DNA of 64,000 bases from Oscillospiraceae bacterium (GTDB lineage Bacteria; Bacillota; Clostridia; Oscillospirales; Acutalibacteraceae), in contig SVPC01000005.1 in the NCBI GenBank assembly GCA_015066095.1, forward strand, positions 30,142 through 94,141. Reading direction: 5' to 3'. The notes beneath the pieces are model-generated. The model saw only the letters and a list, made by a program, of their open reading frames with translations, ran no database searches and was not told the origin of the DNA. A program made the translations under genes and the position numbers. Below, piece after piece: positions 33,598 through 42,125 of this stretch (its first letter is position 1; each line of letters opens with the position of its first letter).

Positions 33598-34698
33598 ATG
33601 TATAGGAAATTTTTAGCAGTAATCTTATGTGTTTTAATGCTGTTTTTGGCAGCCTGTGGCGGGGCGGAAGAAACGACTGAATCTAAACCAAAGGAAGTAT
33701 CATCCGAAGTCAAGCCTCCTGAACCGGTATATTATGTGAATAATCTTACAGGTGAGCAAAATCTTACAGATGAAGCATTGGCGAACCGTCGACCTGTTGC
33801 TATAATGATAAATAACGCTTGGGAAGGTACCCGCGGCGATGCGCAAAGTGTACAAACAGGACTTTCTAAGGCAGATATTGTGTACGAAACCGAGGTAGAG
33901 GGCGGTATTACACGTCTTATGGCAGTGTTTAAGGATATTTCTAAAGTGGAGAAAATTGGTACAGTTCGTTCCGCCCGTTATCCTTATATTGATTTATCAA
34001 TGGGCCACGATGCTATTTATGTTCACCACGGTCAAGATAACAATTATGCAAAACCGCATCTTCGCGATACACAGACATTTGTGCTTGGCACTAATAATGC
34101 AGGTACACGTATAAAGAACGGGAAGGCATATGAGCATACCCTTTACGGTTATGGCGATAAGATTTGGAAATGGTTTGAGAAAAAGAATTATAATATCGAA
34201 TTAAAGAATGTTGAGAATTGGCAGAATTTTGCAGCTAAAGATGCTAAAATCACCTATGCTTCGGCTGCCGAAACTGTAACTGTAGAATATTCTACAAAAT
34301 ACAGGTCAATCTTTAAGTATGATGCTAAGAGCGGCAAGTATGTACGCTATTTCAGAGATATTTTGCGTAAAGATTACTTCACAGGCGAAACTGAAACTTT
34401 CAAGAATGTGTTTGTGCTTTCAACTTCTATTACATATTATCCCGACGGCAAGCATAAAAAAGTAGATTTATCTTCAGGTAGCGGTTATTATTGTGTAAAC
34501 GGTACATATACACCTATTAAATGGTCAAAGGGCAGTTCGTCAAGTAGTCTTAAGTTTACAACTACCGACGGCAAACCGCTTGAAGTGAGCCAAGGTAACA
34601 GTTGGGTTTGCTTCCACAGTAAAAAATATACTCCCAAATTTGAAGGAGCACCAAAGGCTGAAATAAATACCAGCGCTGTAACTAGTGCCAAAAATTGA
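33598..34698 (+). CDS. DUF3048 (YerB-like) lipoprotein
   Basis: The 366-residue lipoprotein has a lipobox LAAC (Cys20) followed by a Glu/Lys/Ser-rich linker. A YerB-type DUF3048 domain (about 55-190) contains RRPVAIMINNAWEGTRGDAQSVQTGLSKADIVYE, then EGGITRLMAVF and VRSARYPYIDL. The C-terminal YerB part (about 230-350) holds YYPDGKHKKVDLSSGSGYY. YerB-family proteins are anchored on the outer face of the membrane and their role is not settled. TGGGAGG precedes the ATG. It is a single-gene unit with its own promoter. Confidence 0.9.
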   Translation: MYRKFLAVILCVLMLFLAACGGAEETTESKPKEVSSEVKPPEPVYYVNNLTGEQNLTDEALANRRPVAIMINNAWEGTRGDAQSVQTGLSKADIVYETEVEGGITRLMAVFKDISKVEKIGTVRSARYPYIDLSMGHDAIYVHHGQDNNYAKPHLRDTQTFVLGTNNAGTRIKNGKAYEHTLYGYGDKIWKWFEKKNYNIELKNVENWQNFAAKDAKITYASAAETVTVEYSTKYRSIFKYDAKSGKYVRYFRDILRKDYFTGETETFKNVFVLSTSITYYPDGKHKKVDLSSGSGYYCVNGTYTPIKWSKGSSSSSLKFTTTDGKPLEVSQGNSWVCFHSKKYTPKFEGAPKAEINTSAVTSAKN

Positions 34699-34776
34699 TA
34701 AATATAAGTAATGCGTGACTATAAAGTGCACGGTTATAATTTGTGTGGAAACGGTAAATTGGAATTTAGGCAACAT

Positions 34777-34812
34777 ACTGACATCGCTTTTTAGTGGTGT
34801 CAGTTTTGTTTT
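34777..34812 (+). terminator. Terminator after the YerB-like gene
   Basis: ACTGACATC / GGTGTCAGT hairpin followed by TTTTGTTTTT. Confidence 0.8.
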
Positions 34813-34816
34813 TAAT

Positions 34817-34845
34817 TTGCGATTAAACGGGGAAAGATATATAAT
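34817..34845 (+). promoter_or_regulatory. Promoter of the MGMT-like gene
   Basis: TTGCGA (34817-34822), 17-base spacer, TATAAT (34840-34845), 19 bases before the start codon. Confidence 0.75.
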
Positions 34846-34863
34846 ATAAGTGAGGTAATTAAA

Positions 34864-35166
34864 ATGAGTGTTTTTGAAAGAATTTACCAAGTTGTCAAAC
34901 AAATACCTAAGGGTAAGGTTGCAACCTATGGATATGTGGCACTAAAAGCCGGCAATCCGCGTTGGGCGCGAGTGGTTGGGTATGCGCTTCACAACAATCC
35001 TGCCCCCGGAGTTATACCCTGTCACAGGGTTGTAAATCGCGAGGGAAAAGTAGCCGATGCTTTTGCTTTCGGTGGTGGCGACACTCAAAGGGAATTGCTT
35101 GAAAATGAAGGTATTGTTTTCAGACAAGACGGCACTATAGACCTTAAAAAATACGGTTGGCAATAA
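34864..35166 (+). CDS. MGMT-family DNA methyltransferase-like protein (single domain)
   Basis: The 100-residue protein consists of only the DNA-binding/active-site domain of O6-alkylguanine-DNA alkyltransferases. It has the helix-turn-helix IPKGKVATYGYVA, the Arg-finger segment RVVGYALHNNP and the PCHRVV active site with the reactive Cys retained. Alkyltransferase-like proteins of this length usually lack that Cys, so this one could still accept an alkyl group or act mainly as a lesion-recognition factor. GAGGTAATTAAA precedes the ATG. Confidence 0.88.
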   Translation: MSVFERIYQVVKQIPKGKVATYGYVALKAGNPRWARVVGYALHNNPAPGVIPCHRVVNREGKVADAFAFGGGDTQRELLENEGIVFRQDGTIDLKKYGWQ

Positions 35167-35172
35167 TGATTT

Positions 35173-35204
35173 AATTCGGAATTCGGAATGCGTAATTCGG
35201 AATT
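35173..35204 (+). repeat. Short AATTCGG repeat patch
   Basis: AATTCGG occurs three times within 32 bases (AATTCGGAATTCGG, then AATTCGGAATT after ATGCGT). No gene lies here. The purpose is unknown, and similar simple patches are often degenerate. Confidence 0.55.
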
Positions 35205-35271
35205 GTTATAAATGTGAATAAAAGCTGATTCAATAAAAAATATGAAAAAGACTATTGATAGAACAAAAAAT

Positions 35272-35302
35272 AAAAACACTCAGCAGTAGCCAAGTGTTTT
35301 TT
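35272..35302 (-). terminator. Terminator of tRNA-Arg
   Basis: On the minus strand AAAACACTTGG pairs with the following GAGTGTTTTT, ending in T residues. Confidence 0.75.
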
Positions 35303-35331
35303 ATCTTAGGCGAGATTTATCCCGACGCTTC

Positions 35332-35406
35332 TGGCACCCGTAGTAGGAATCGAACCTGCATCTAAGTCTTAGGAGGACCTTATTCTATCCGTTGAACTAT
35401 ACGGGC
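35332..35406 (-). tRNA. tRNA-Arg (CCT anticodon)
   Basis: The 75-nt cloverleaf on the minus strand has acceptor GCCCGTA/TACGGGT and loop CTCCTAA giving anticodon CCT for AGG codons. The T-loop is TTCGATT and CCA is encoded. One C-A mismatch is seen in the T-stem. Confidence 0.95.
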
Positions 35407-35424
35407 GAGTATTTATGCTTTACA

Positions 35425-35453
35425 ATAGTACATTAAAAATTATAAAAAGTCAA
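35425..35453 (-). promoter_or_regulatory. Promoter of tRNA-Arg
   Basis: Minus-strand TTGACT (35453-35448), 17-base spacer, TACTAT (35430-35425), 19 bases before the tRNA. Confidence 0.8.
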
Positions 35454-35502
35454 TATACAAAACGTTAATATAAGTAAAGAAAAAACTTTTTACAAAAAAT
35501 GC

Positions 35503-35531
35503 TTGACAAATTGTTGGAAAGTGTATATAAT
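35503..35531 (+). promoter_or_regulatory. Promoter of rplJ-rplL
   Basis: TTGACA (35503-35508), 17-base spacer, TATAAT (35526-35531): full consensus. Confidence 0.92.
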
Positions 35532-35537
35532 ACTACT

Positions 35538-35671
35538 GTTGCAATCCAAAGACAGTAGGTGGCATTTGCCGTAAGTTTTATCGCCTACCGAGGTTAAGCG
35601 ATTAAAAATTTAAGTTTTACTTTATATTTTTTATGCTTGTCCGTAGTCTTTGGGCAAGCATTTATTATTTT
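35538..35671 (+). ncRNA. Ribosomal protein L10 leader with attenuator
   Basis: The segment holds the conserved L10-leader core CCAAAGACAGTAGGTG (from 35547) pairing with CGCCTACCGAGG. An intrinsic terminator hairpin follows, ATGCTTGTCC / GGGCAAGCAT (35633-35661) with a T-rich end. In this known leader family, L10(L12)4 binds the core and promotes termination. The open frame that appears to start at 35633 is this hairpin, not coding. Confidence 0.9.
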
Positions 35672-35689
35672 ACCCCGGAGGTGAAACGC

Positions 35690-36193
35690 ATGCCCAACGC
35701 AGCGGTTTTAGAACAAAAACAAAAGCAGGTTGCAGAACTCTCGGAAAAACTTTCTAAGGCAGTTACAGGTGTAGTTGTTGACTATAAAGGTACAACAGTT
35801 GCAGATGATACCGCTTTACGTAAGGAACTTCGTGAAAATGGTGTAGATTACTTCGTTGTAAAGAACACAATCTTAGGCCGTGCTATCGACGGTACAGATT
35901 TAGCAGATATGGCTTTCGCACTTGAAGGTACTACTGCTATCGCTCTTTCAGACGAAGATTACACAGCAGCCGCAAGAATTCTTTGCAAATTTGCAGATGG
36001 TCACGACAACTTCAAGGTTAAGACCGGTTTCTTAGATGGCAAGGTAGTTGATATTGATACTATCAAGGCTCTTGGTAACCTTCCCACCAAGGAAGTTCTA
36101 TTGGCAACTGTTTGCAATGCATTCCAAGCACCCATCGCAGCATTCGCACGTGCTGTACAAGCTATTGTTGACAAAGGTGAGTCAGCAGAATAA
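35690..36193 (+). CDS. rplJ: 50S ribosomal protein L10
   Basis: L10 anchors the L7/L12 stalk to 23S rRNA. The 167-residue protein starts MPNAAVLEQKQKQV, followed by TGVVVDYKGTTVAD and YFVVKNTILGRA. A C-terminal helix binds L12 dimers (residues about 140-167). ATG 35690 is preceded by GGAGGTG. It is preceded by an autoregulatory L10 leader. Unlike the usual nusG-rplK-rplA-rplJ-rplL-rpoB order, no rplK or rplA gene lies upstream within this window; tRNA-Arg does. Confidence 0.97.
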   Translation: MPNAAVLEQKQKQVAELSEKLSKAVTGVVVDYKGTTVADDTALRKELRENGVDYFVVKNTILGRAIDGTDLADMAFALEGTTAIALSDEDYTAAARILCKFADGHDNFKVKTGFLDGKVVDIDTIKALGNLPTKEVLLATVCNAFQAPIAAFARAVQAIVDKGESAE

Positions 36194-36235
36194 TTAAAAT
36201 TTTAAAAAACATTTATTTAATTGGAGGAAATTAAA

Positions 36236-36613
36236 ATGGCATCTGAAAAGATTACAGCAATGATTGAAGAATTAAAAACTCTTACAGTTTTGGAACTTTC
36301 CGAACTTGTAAAAGCAGTAGAAGAAGAATTTGGCGTATCTGCAGCAGCAGCTGTAGCAGTAGCAGCTCCCGCAGCAGGCGGCGCAGCAGCAGCTGAAGAA
36401 AAGACTGAATTTGACGTAGTACTCAAAGAAGTTGGCGCTGAAAAGATTAAGGTTATTAAGGTTGTTCGCGAAGTTACCGGTCTCGGCCTTGCAGAAGCTA
36501 AGGCTATCGTTGACGGCGCTCCTAAGACCCTTAAAGAAGCTGCTCCCAAGGAAGAAGCTGAAGAAATCAAGGCTAAACTTGCTGAAGTTGGCGCTACTGT
36601 TGAACTCGCTTAA
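36236..36613 (+). CDS. rplL: 50S ribosomal protein L7/L12
   Basis: L7/L12 is the stalk protein that recruits translation GTPases. The 125-residue protein has the N-terminal dimerisation region ([22 protein letters not shown]), an Ala/Gly hinge (about 37-52) and the globular C-terminal domain ([39 protein letters not shown]). GGAGG precedes ATG 36236. It ends the transcript at a strong terminator; rpoB does not follow, which is unusual for Firmicutes. Confidence 0.98.
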   Translation: MASEKITAMIEELKTLTVLELSELVKAVEEEFGVSAAAAVAVAAPAAGGAAAAEEKTEFDVVLKEVGAEKIKVIKVVREVTGLGLAEAKAIVDGAPKTLKEAAPKEEAEEIKAKLAEVGATVELA

Positions 36614-36634
36614 TTTTAAAGTCAGTTTACTTAC

Positions 36635-36664
36635 AAAACGGAACCCTCGGGTTCCGTTTTTTTA
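36635..36664 (+). terminator. Terminator after rplL
   Basis: AAAACGGAACCC / GGGTTCCGTTTT with a two-base loop and a seven-T tail. Confidence 0.93.
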
Positions 36665-36698
36665 TATTCCCTGACAAAAACAGTCGGTATACATTTTA

Positions 36699-36763
36699 AC
36701 GCTTTAAAGTATTGAAAATAATACTTGACATTTACGCTTTAAAGTGTTAAAATGTTTAAAGTG
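36699..36763 (+). promoter_or_regulatory. Promoter of the acyl-CoA ligase gene with repeated CTTTAAAG operators
   Basis: TTGACA (36725-36730), 17-base spacer, TAAAAT (36748-36753). The 12-mer ACGCTTTAAAGT occurs at 36699-36710 and again inside the spacer at 36734-36745, 35 bases apart. A third partial copy, TTTAAAGTG, sits at 36755-36763 over the start point. The palindromic core CTTTAAAG suggests a dimeric repressor that I cannot name. Confidence 0.75.
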
Positions 36764-36788
36764 AAAAATTATATTTTAAGGTGAAGAA

Positions 36789-38423
36789 ATGGTTATTACA
36801 GATTTATTAGAAAGAAACGCCCGTCTTTACGGTTCTGAAATAGCACTTGTGGAGGTTAACCCGTCGGAAGAGCGTGATAGCGCGGTTACTTGGAGAGAAG
36901 CGAGTCTTATAGAAAGTGCAAACGGCGCACCCTATCGCCGTGAAATGACTTGGTGCGATTTTGACCGCAAGGCTAATCGATTTGCTAATTTGCTTTTGAG
37001 TCGTGGTATAAAGAAGGGTGCAAAGGTTGCAATTCTTTTGATGAACTCACTTGAATGGTTACCTATATACTTTGGTATTTTAAAAGCAGGTTGTCTTGCA
37101 GTACCGCTTAATTTCCGTTATTCGGGTGATGAAATTAAATATTGTTTAGAACTTGCAGATTGTGAAGCATTGGTTTTCGGCCCCGAATTCACTGAGCGTG
37201 TTGATACCGTTGTAGACAGTTTAGAACAGGTTAAAACAATGCTTTTTGTGGGTGAAAATAAGCCCCCATATGCCGAAAATTGCGAAGAACTTATGAATTA
37301 TTGCTCCACTTCTGTGCCCCCTGTGGCTTTGGAAGAAGAAGATTATGCGGCTATTTATTTTTCTTCGGGTACAACAGGTTTTCCAAAGGCCATTTTGCAC
37401 CGTCACAGAGCGCTTATTGCGTCTTGTAAAACCGAGCAAAATCACCACGGGCAGACCCGTGACGATGTTTTCCTTTGCATACCGCCACTTTATCATACGG
37501 GCGCTAAAATGCATTGGTTTGGCAGCCTTTTATCAGGTAGTAAAGCAGTGCTTTTGCGTGGCGTTAAGCCTGAGTGGATTTTACGCACCGTTACCGAAGA
37601 AAAATGCACAATAGTTTGGCTTTTGGTGCCGTGGGCACAGGATATTCTTGACGCAATTGAGTCGGGCAAGGTTAATATGAATGATTATCTTTTGGCACAA
37701 TGGCGTTTAATGCATATCGGTGCGCAACCCGTACCGCCAAGCCTTGTAAAGCGTTGGCTTAAATATTTCCCAAATCATCAATACGACACTAACTACGGTT
37801 TAAGTGAATCAATAGGACCGGGTTGTGTGCATTTAGGTGTTGAAAATGTAGATAAGGTTGGCGCTATTGGTAAAGCAGGTTATTTGTGGGAAGTAAAAAT
37901 CGTTGATGAAAGTGGTAATGAAGTTGCCGACGGTGACATTGGTGAGTTAGCAGTATACGGGCCCGGTGTTATGGACTGTTACTACAAAAACCCCGAAGCC
38001 ACAGATGAAATTCTTAAAGGCGGTTGGCTTTACACAGGCGATATGGCTAAAAAAGACCCTGACGGATTTATCTATCTTGTAGACCGTAAAAAAGATGTTG
38101 TAATCTCGGGCGGTGAGAATATTTATCCCGTTCAAATTGAAAACTTACTTCGTAAGTTCCAAAAGGTTAAGGATGTTGCGGTAATCGGTCTTCCTGATTC
38201 TCGTTTGGGTGAAATTGCTACTGCTATTGTAGAAGTAAAAGAGGGAACAGATTGTACCGAGGAAGAAATCAATGAATTTTGCAAAGAACTTCCTCGTTAC
38301 ACAAGACCTAGGAAAATTATATTCGATAAAGTTCCCCGCAATCCTACGGGTAAAATTGAAAAACCTGCGCTTCGCAAAAAATACTGTCCCGATGGAGTTG
38401 TAGAGGCGCAAATAAAGAGTTGA
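36789..38423 (+). CDS. Acyl-CoA synthetase (AMP-forming, ANL superfamily)
   Basis: The 544-residue enzyme activates a carboxylic acid to its adenylate and then its CoA thioester. ANL motifs are YFSSGTTGFPKAILHRH (P-loop A3, about residue 195), YGLSES, YTGDMAKKDPDGF (A7), VDRKKDVVISGGENIYP (A8 hinge) and PRNPTGKIEK with the catalytic Lys (A10). It resembles medium/long-chain or aryl-acid ligases; the acid is not predictable by eye. The OFA-type transporter follows 18 bases later. With IOR and a phenylacetate ligase nearby, an aromatic acid is an attractive but unproven substrate. Confidence 0.92.
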   Translation: MVITDLLERNARLYGSEIALVEVNPSEERDSAVTWREASLIESANGAPYRREMTWCDFDRKANRFANLLLSRGIKKGAKVAILLMNSLEWLPIYFGILKAGCLAVPLNFRYSGDEIKYCLELADCEALVFGPEFTERVDTVVDSLEQVKTMLFVGENKPPYAENCEELMNYCSTSVPPVALEEEDYAAIYFSSGTTGFPKAILHRHRALIASCKTEQNHHGQTRDDVFLCIPPLYHTGAKMHWFGSLLSGSKAVLLRGVKPEWILRTVTEEKCTIVWLLVPWAQDILDAIESGKVNMNDYLLAQWRLMHIGAQPVPPSLVKRWLKYFPNHQYDTNYGLSESIGPGCVHLGVENVDKVGAIGKAGYLWEVKIVDESGNEVADGDIGELAVYGPGVMDCYYKNPEATDEILKGGWLYTGDMAKKDPDGFIYLVDRKKDVVISGGENIYPVQIENLLRKFQKVKDVAVIGLPDSRLGEIATAIVEVKEGTDCTEEEINEFCKELPRYTRPRKIIFDKVPRNPTGKIEKPALRKKYCPDGVVEAQIKS

Positions 38424-38441
38424 CTTTAAGAAGGGATTTGA

Positions 38442-39674
38442 ATGAAACTCAATACTGGTAATAATGTAAAAAATACATATCGTTGGTTTATTTTGACATT
38501 ATCTGTTTTGGTAATGTTGTTCGCTGGAATTATTTATGCCTGGTCAATTCTTAAGGTTCCGTTTGAGAGTGATTTTGGTTGGACCAAGCAACAACTTTCG
38601 CTTAATTTTACACTTACTATGTGTTTTTTCTGTATAGGCGGTCTTGTGGGAAGTTTTCTTTCACATAAAATTGGTGTTAAATTGGCAAGTCTTACTTCGG
38701 CCGTTTTGGCAGGTAGTGGAATGGCGCTTACGGGTTTTTTAAATAGCGGTAACGTAGTATTGCTTTACCTTACCTATGCGGTTATGGCAGGGCTTGGTAT
38801 AGGTATCGCTTATAATGTGATAATTTCTACTGTCAGTGCGTGGTTTCCCGATAAGAAAGGTTTGTGTACAGGCTGTCTTATGATGGGTTTTGGCGCAAGT
38901 TCGTTGTTGCTTGGTAATTTGGCAGAATCGGCTTTCCAAAGCGGTTTGGCTTTTCGCGGCACATATATTCTTTTAGGTGTTGCGCTTTTTGTGGTTTTAG
39001 GTCTTATAAGTTTATTTTTAAAACGTCCCGAAGCGGATACGTTTTTACCTACAGCCAAGAAAAAAGTCAATAGCAGTACAGAAGTATTTGAAAGTAAAGA
39101 TTATACTACAAAGCAAATGTTGACAAGGTTTTCATTTTGGCGAGCCTTTGTTTTACTTGCATTTGCAACTGCGGTAGGTAATTCGGTTATAAGTTTTGCT
39201 CGTGATTTAGCCCTTTCGGTCGGTGCACAGGTAACATTGGCTACTACACTTGTTGGTGTACTTGCAGTTTGTAACGGTCTGGGCAGAATTTTAACGGGTA
39301 CAATGTTTGATATTTTGGGCAGAAAAAAGACAATGCTTATCGCTACAATTTTAACAATAGTGGCAGCAGGCATAACCCTTTTATCAGTAATAACCGGTTC
39401 TTTGCCGATATGTATTATTGGTCTTTGCCTGACCGGTTTATCTTACGGCTCGTGTCCCACAATGGTTACTGCGTTTGTGTCTGCATTTTACGGACAAAAG
39501 TATTTTGCTACGAATTTTAGTATAATGAACTGCAACCTGATTTGTGCATCGTTTATAGCGACTGTGTGTAGTAGTTTACTTGAAAGTTTTGGCGGTTACA
39601 CCGCACCTTTTATACTCCTTTTAGCACTCGGCATAATTGCTTTTATTCTTAATTTGAGTCTAAAACGTCCTTGA
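38442..39674 (+). CDS. MFS transporter, OFA (oxalate/formate antiporter-like) family
   Basis: The 410-residue protein has 12 predicted membrane helices. It shows the OFA opening (GIIYAWSILKVPFESDFGWTKQQ), an MFS loop motif after helix 2 (SHKIGVKLASL), a long central cytoplasmic loop (about 195-225) and GRILTGTMFDILGRKKT in the second half. OFA members carry small organic anions, often as exchangers. Placement directly behind an acyl-CoA ligase suggests it imports or exchanges that acid. AAGGGA precedes the ATG. Confidence 0.88.
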   Translation: MKLNTGNNVKNTYRWFILTLSVLVMLFAGIIYAWSILKVPFESDFGWTKQQLSLNFTLTMCFFCIGGLVGSFLSHKIGVKLASLTSAVLAGSGMALTGFLNSGNVVLLYLTYAVMAGLGIGIAYNVIISTVSAWFPDKKGLCTGCLMMGFGASSLLLGNLAESAFQSGLAFRGTYILLGVALFVVLGLISLFLKRPEADTFLPTAKKKVNSSTEVFESKDYTTKQMLTRFSFWRAFVLLAFATAVGNSVISFARDLALSVGAQVTLATTLVGVLAVCNGLGRILTGTMFDILGRKKTMLIATILTIVAAGITLLSVITGSLPICIIGLCLTGLSYGSCPTMVTAFVSAFYGQKYFATNFSIMNCNLICASFIATVCSSLLESFGGYTAPFILLLALGIIAFILNLSLKRP

Positions 39675-39684
39675 TAATAATAAA

Positions 39685-39709
39685 AACCGCCACAATTTTT
39701 GTGGCGGTT
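39685..39709 (+). terminator. Hairpin after the MFS transporter
   Basis: AACCGCCACAA / TTGTGGCGGTT with a three-base loop. The T tract is interrupted (GGTTGC), so efficiency is uncertain. Confidence 0.7.
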
Positions 39710-39725
39710 GGTTGCTATCTTTTAG

Positions 39726-39754
39726 TTGATTTTAATCGAGTTTTGTTATATAAT
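39726..39754 (+). promoter_or_regulatory. Promoter of iorAB-paaK-ACT operon
   Basis: TTGATT (39726-39731), 17-base spacer, TATAAT (39749-39754), 43 bases before iorA. No CTTTAAAG operator copies are present here. Confidence 0.8.
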
Positions 39755-39796
39755 TATAAATTATAATATTTTATATATCTTATAGAGGTGTAATTA

Positions 39797-41542
39797 ATGA
39801 AAAAACTTATGCTCGGTAACGAGGCAGTGGCTCGTGGTCTTTACGAAGCAGGCTGTTCTTTTGTATCAAGTTATCCCGGTACTCCCAGTACCGAAATTAC
39901 CGAATATGCAGCAAAATATGAAGAAATTTATGCTGAATGGGCACCAAATGAAAAGGTTGCTTTAGAGACTGCTTTCGGTGCAAGTCTTGCAGGTAAAAGA
40001 AGCTTTTGCGGTATGAAGCACGTTGGCGTAAACGTAGCGGCAGACCCGCTTTTCACCGTGGCTTATACAGGCGTAAATGCAGGTCTTATTATCGGTGTTG
40101 CTGATGACCCCGGTATGCATTCTTCACAGAACGAGCAGGATTCTCGTCATTATGCAATAGCATCTAAAATTCCGATGTTAGAGCCAAGTGACAGTGCAGA
40201 GTCTATCGCTTTTGTAAGAGAAGCGTTTGAAATTTCTGAAAAATTTGATACACCTGTATTTTTAAAGATGTGTACTCGTGTTGCTCACTCTCAAAGTGTT
40301 ATTGAAGAGAGTGACAGGGTGGAAATAGCACAAAAAGAGTATGTTAAAGATGGCGCTAAATATATAATGATGCCGGGTAATGCTAAAAAGCGCCACCCAT
40401 TTGTAGAAGAACGCACAAATGCACTTATAGAATATGCTGAAACCGCTTTCTTCAACCGTGTGGAAGAAGGAAAAGAAAATACGGTTGGTATTATTACATC
40501 TTCTACAAGTTATCATTATGTTAAGGAAGTTTGCGGTGATAAATACCCTGTATTAAAACTTGGTATGATAAATCCGCTCCCCGTAAATAAGATTAAAGAT
40601 TTTGCAAAGAGCGTAGAAAAGGTTATCGTTGTTGAAGAACTTGACGGCATTATCGAAAGCCACTGCAAAAACATCGGTGTAGATGTTAGCGGTAAAGAAC
40701 TTTTTGGTCTTTTGGGTGAATTTTCACAGAATATCGTTGCCCAAAAATTGGGTGAAACTGTACCGAGTGGTAAGGCTTTGGCAGAAAATATTCCTATGCG
40801 TCCTCCCGTTATGTGTGCAGGTTGTCCTCACCGCGGTCTTTTCTATACATTAAAGAAGAATAAACTTACCGTCCTCGGTGATATAGGTTGTTATACTTTG
40901 GGTGCAGTAGCACCGCTTAATGCAATTGATACTACAATCTGTATGGGTGCTTCTGTTTCAAGTCTTCACGGCTTTAACAAAGCAAACCAAGGCAAAACAG
41001 ACGGCAAGACGGTTGCTGTTATCGGTGACTCCACATTTATGCATTCGGGTGTTACAGGCCTTATAAATATTGCTTATAACGATTCTAATTCTACCGTTAT
41101 TATTCTTGATAACTCTATCACAGGTATGACAGGACACCAGCAAAACCCCACAACAGGTTATAACTTAAAGGGTGACCCTGCTTCTAAAATCAATCTTGAA
41201 GCGCTGTGCCACAGCGTTGGTATAAACAGCGTACGCGTTGTTGACCCTTATAATCTTTCGGAATGTGATACAGTTATTAAAGAAGAACTTGGTAAAAACG
41301 AGCCTTCGGTTATTATTTCCCGCCGTCCTTGTGCTTTGCTTAAATATGTAAAACACGCAGGTCCTATTAAGACCAATACTGACAAGTGCGTAGGTTGTAA
41401 AATGTGTATGCAAATCGGTTGCCCTGCTGTTAGTATGGAAAACGGCAAGGTTAAGATTGATACCACACTTTGTACAGGTTGCGGTGTATGTTCGCAAATG
41501 TGTAAGTTTGATGTGTTTGAATCAGTAAAGGGGGATAAATAA
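39797..41542 (+). CDS. iorA: Indolepyruvate ferredoxin oxidoreductase, alpha subunit
   Basis: IorA with IorB converts aryl pyruvates (indole-, phenyl-, hydroxyphenylpyruvate) plus CoA to aryl-acetyl-CoA, CO2 and reduced ferredoxin; the reaction can also run toward amino-acid synthesis. The 581-residue subunit has the pyrimidine-binding domain at the N-terminus (SSYPGTPSTEI), the CAGCPHRGL segment, and thiamine diphosphate/Mg2+ site GDIGCYTLG...GDSTFMHSG. Two C-terminal 4Fe-4S motifs follow (CVGCKMCMQIGCP and CTGCGVCSQMC). It is the first gene of its operon. Confidence 0.96.
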   Translation: MKKLMLGNEAVARGLYEAGCSFVSSYPGTPSTEITEYAAKYEEIYAEWAPNEKVALETAFGASLAGKRSFCGMKHVGVNVAADPLFTVAYTGVNAGLIIGVADDPGMHSSQNEQDSRHYAIASKIPMLEPSDSAESIAFVREAFEISEKFDTPVFLKMCTRVAHSQSVIEESDRVEIAQKEYVKDGAKYIMMPGNAKKRHPFVEERTNALIEYAETAFFNRVEEGKENTVGIITSSTSYHYVKEVCGDKYPVLKLGMINPLPVNKIKDFAKSVEKVIVVEELDGIIESHCKNIGVDVSGKELFGLLGEFSQNIVAQKLGETVPSGKALAENIPMRPPVMCAGCPHRGLFYTLKKNKLTVLGDIGCYTLGAVAPLNAIDTTICMGASVSSLHGFNKANQGKTDGKTVAVIGDSTFMHSGVTGLINIAYNDSNSTVIILDNSITGMTGHQQNPTTGYNLKGDPASKINLEALCHSVGINSVRVVDPYNLSECDTVIKEELGKNEPSVIISRRPCALLKYVKHAGPIKTNTDKCVGCKMCMQIGCPAVSMENGKVKIDTTLCTGCGVCSQMCKFDVFESVKGDK

Positions 41543-42114
41543 TGGAAACTCGTAATATTATGATAGTTGGCGTTGGTGGTCAGGGTACATTACTTGCAAG
41601 TAAATTGCTCGGCAAACTTTTATTGGGTAAAGGTTACGATGTAAAGGTAAGTGAAGTACACGGTATGAGTCAGCGCGGCGGTAGTGTTGTTACCTATGTT
41701 CGTTACGGCGATAAGGTTTATTCTCCTGTTATTGATAAGGGTGAGGCTGATGTTATCATTTCTTTTGAAATGCTTGAAGCGGCTCGTTGGGTAGAATATT
41801 TAAAGCCCGACGGTGTAATTATTACCAACACCCAACAGGTAAATCCCATGCCTGTAATTATCGGTGCTTGTGATTATCCCGAAAATTTGGTGGATAAAAT
41901 AAAGGATTTAGGTGTAAAACTTGATGCTTTTGATGCGCTGTCTTTAGCAGAACAAGCAGGTAGTTCAAAGGCGGTTAATATAGTTCTTATGGGTAGACTT
42001 TCAAAGTTTTTCGATTTTACAGATGAAGAATGGCTTTTAGCTATTGAGCAAAGTGTACCACAGAAGTTTTTAGAACTTAACAAAAAGGCTTTCGCTTTGG
42101 GTAGAGAGTTTTAG
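41542..42114 (+). CDS. iorB: Indolepyruvate ferredoxin oxidoreductase, beta subunit
   Basis: The 190-residue subunit carries the gamma-type 2-oxoacid oxidoreductase domain that helps bind CoA and shields the thiamine site. It begins IMIVGVGGQGTLLASKLLG and contains EVHGMSQRGGSVVTYVRYG, both typical. ATG overlaps the iorA stop (TAATG), ensuring equal synthesis. Length is standard. A phenylacetate-CoA-ligase-type gene follows after 11 bases. Confidence 0.96.
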   Translation: METRNIMIVGVGGQGTLLASKLLGKLLLGKGYDVKVSEVHGMSQRGGSVVTYVRYGDKVYSPVIDKGEADVIISFEMLEAARWVEYLKPDGVIITNTQQVNPMPVIIGACDYPENLVDKIKDLGVKLDAFDALSLAEQAGSSKAVNIVLMGRLSKFFDFTDEEWLLAIEQSVPQKFLELNKKAFALGREF

Positions 42115-42125
42115 GAGTATTTTTT

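Noticed and set aside
35633..35689. N-terminal extension of L10 starting at an ATG in the leader
   Set aside because: The ATG is part of the attenuator hairpin; L10 starts canonically at 35690 after GGAGGTG.
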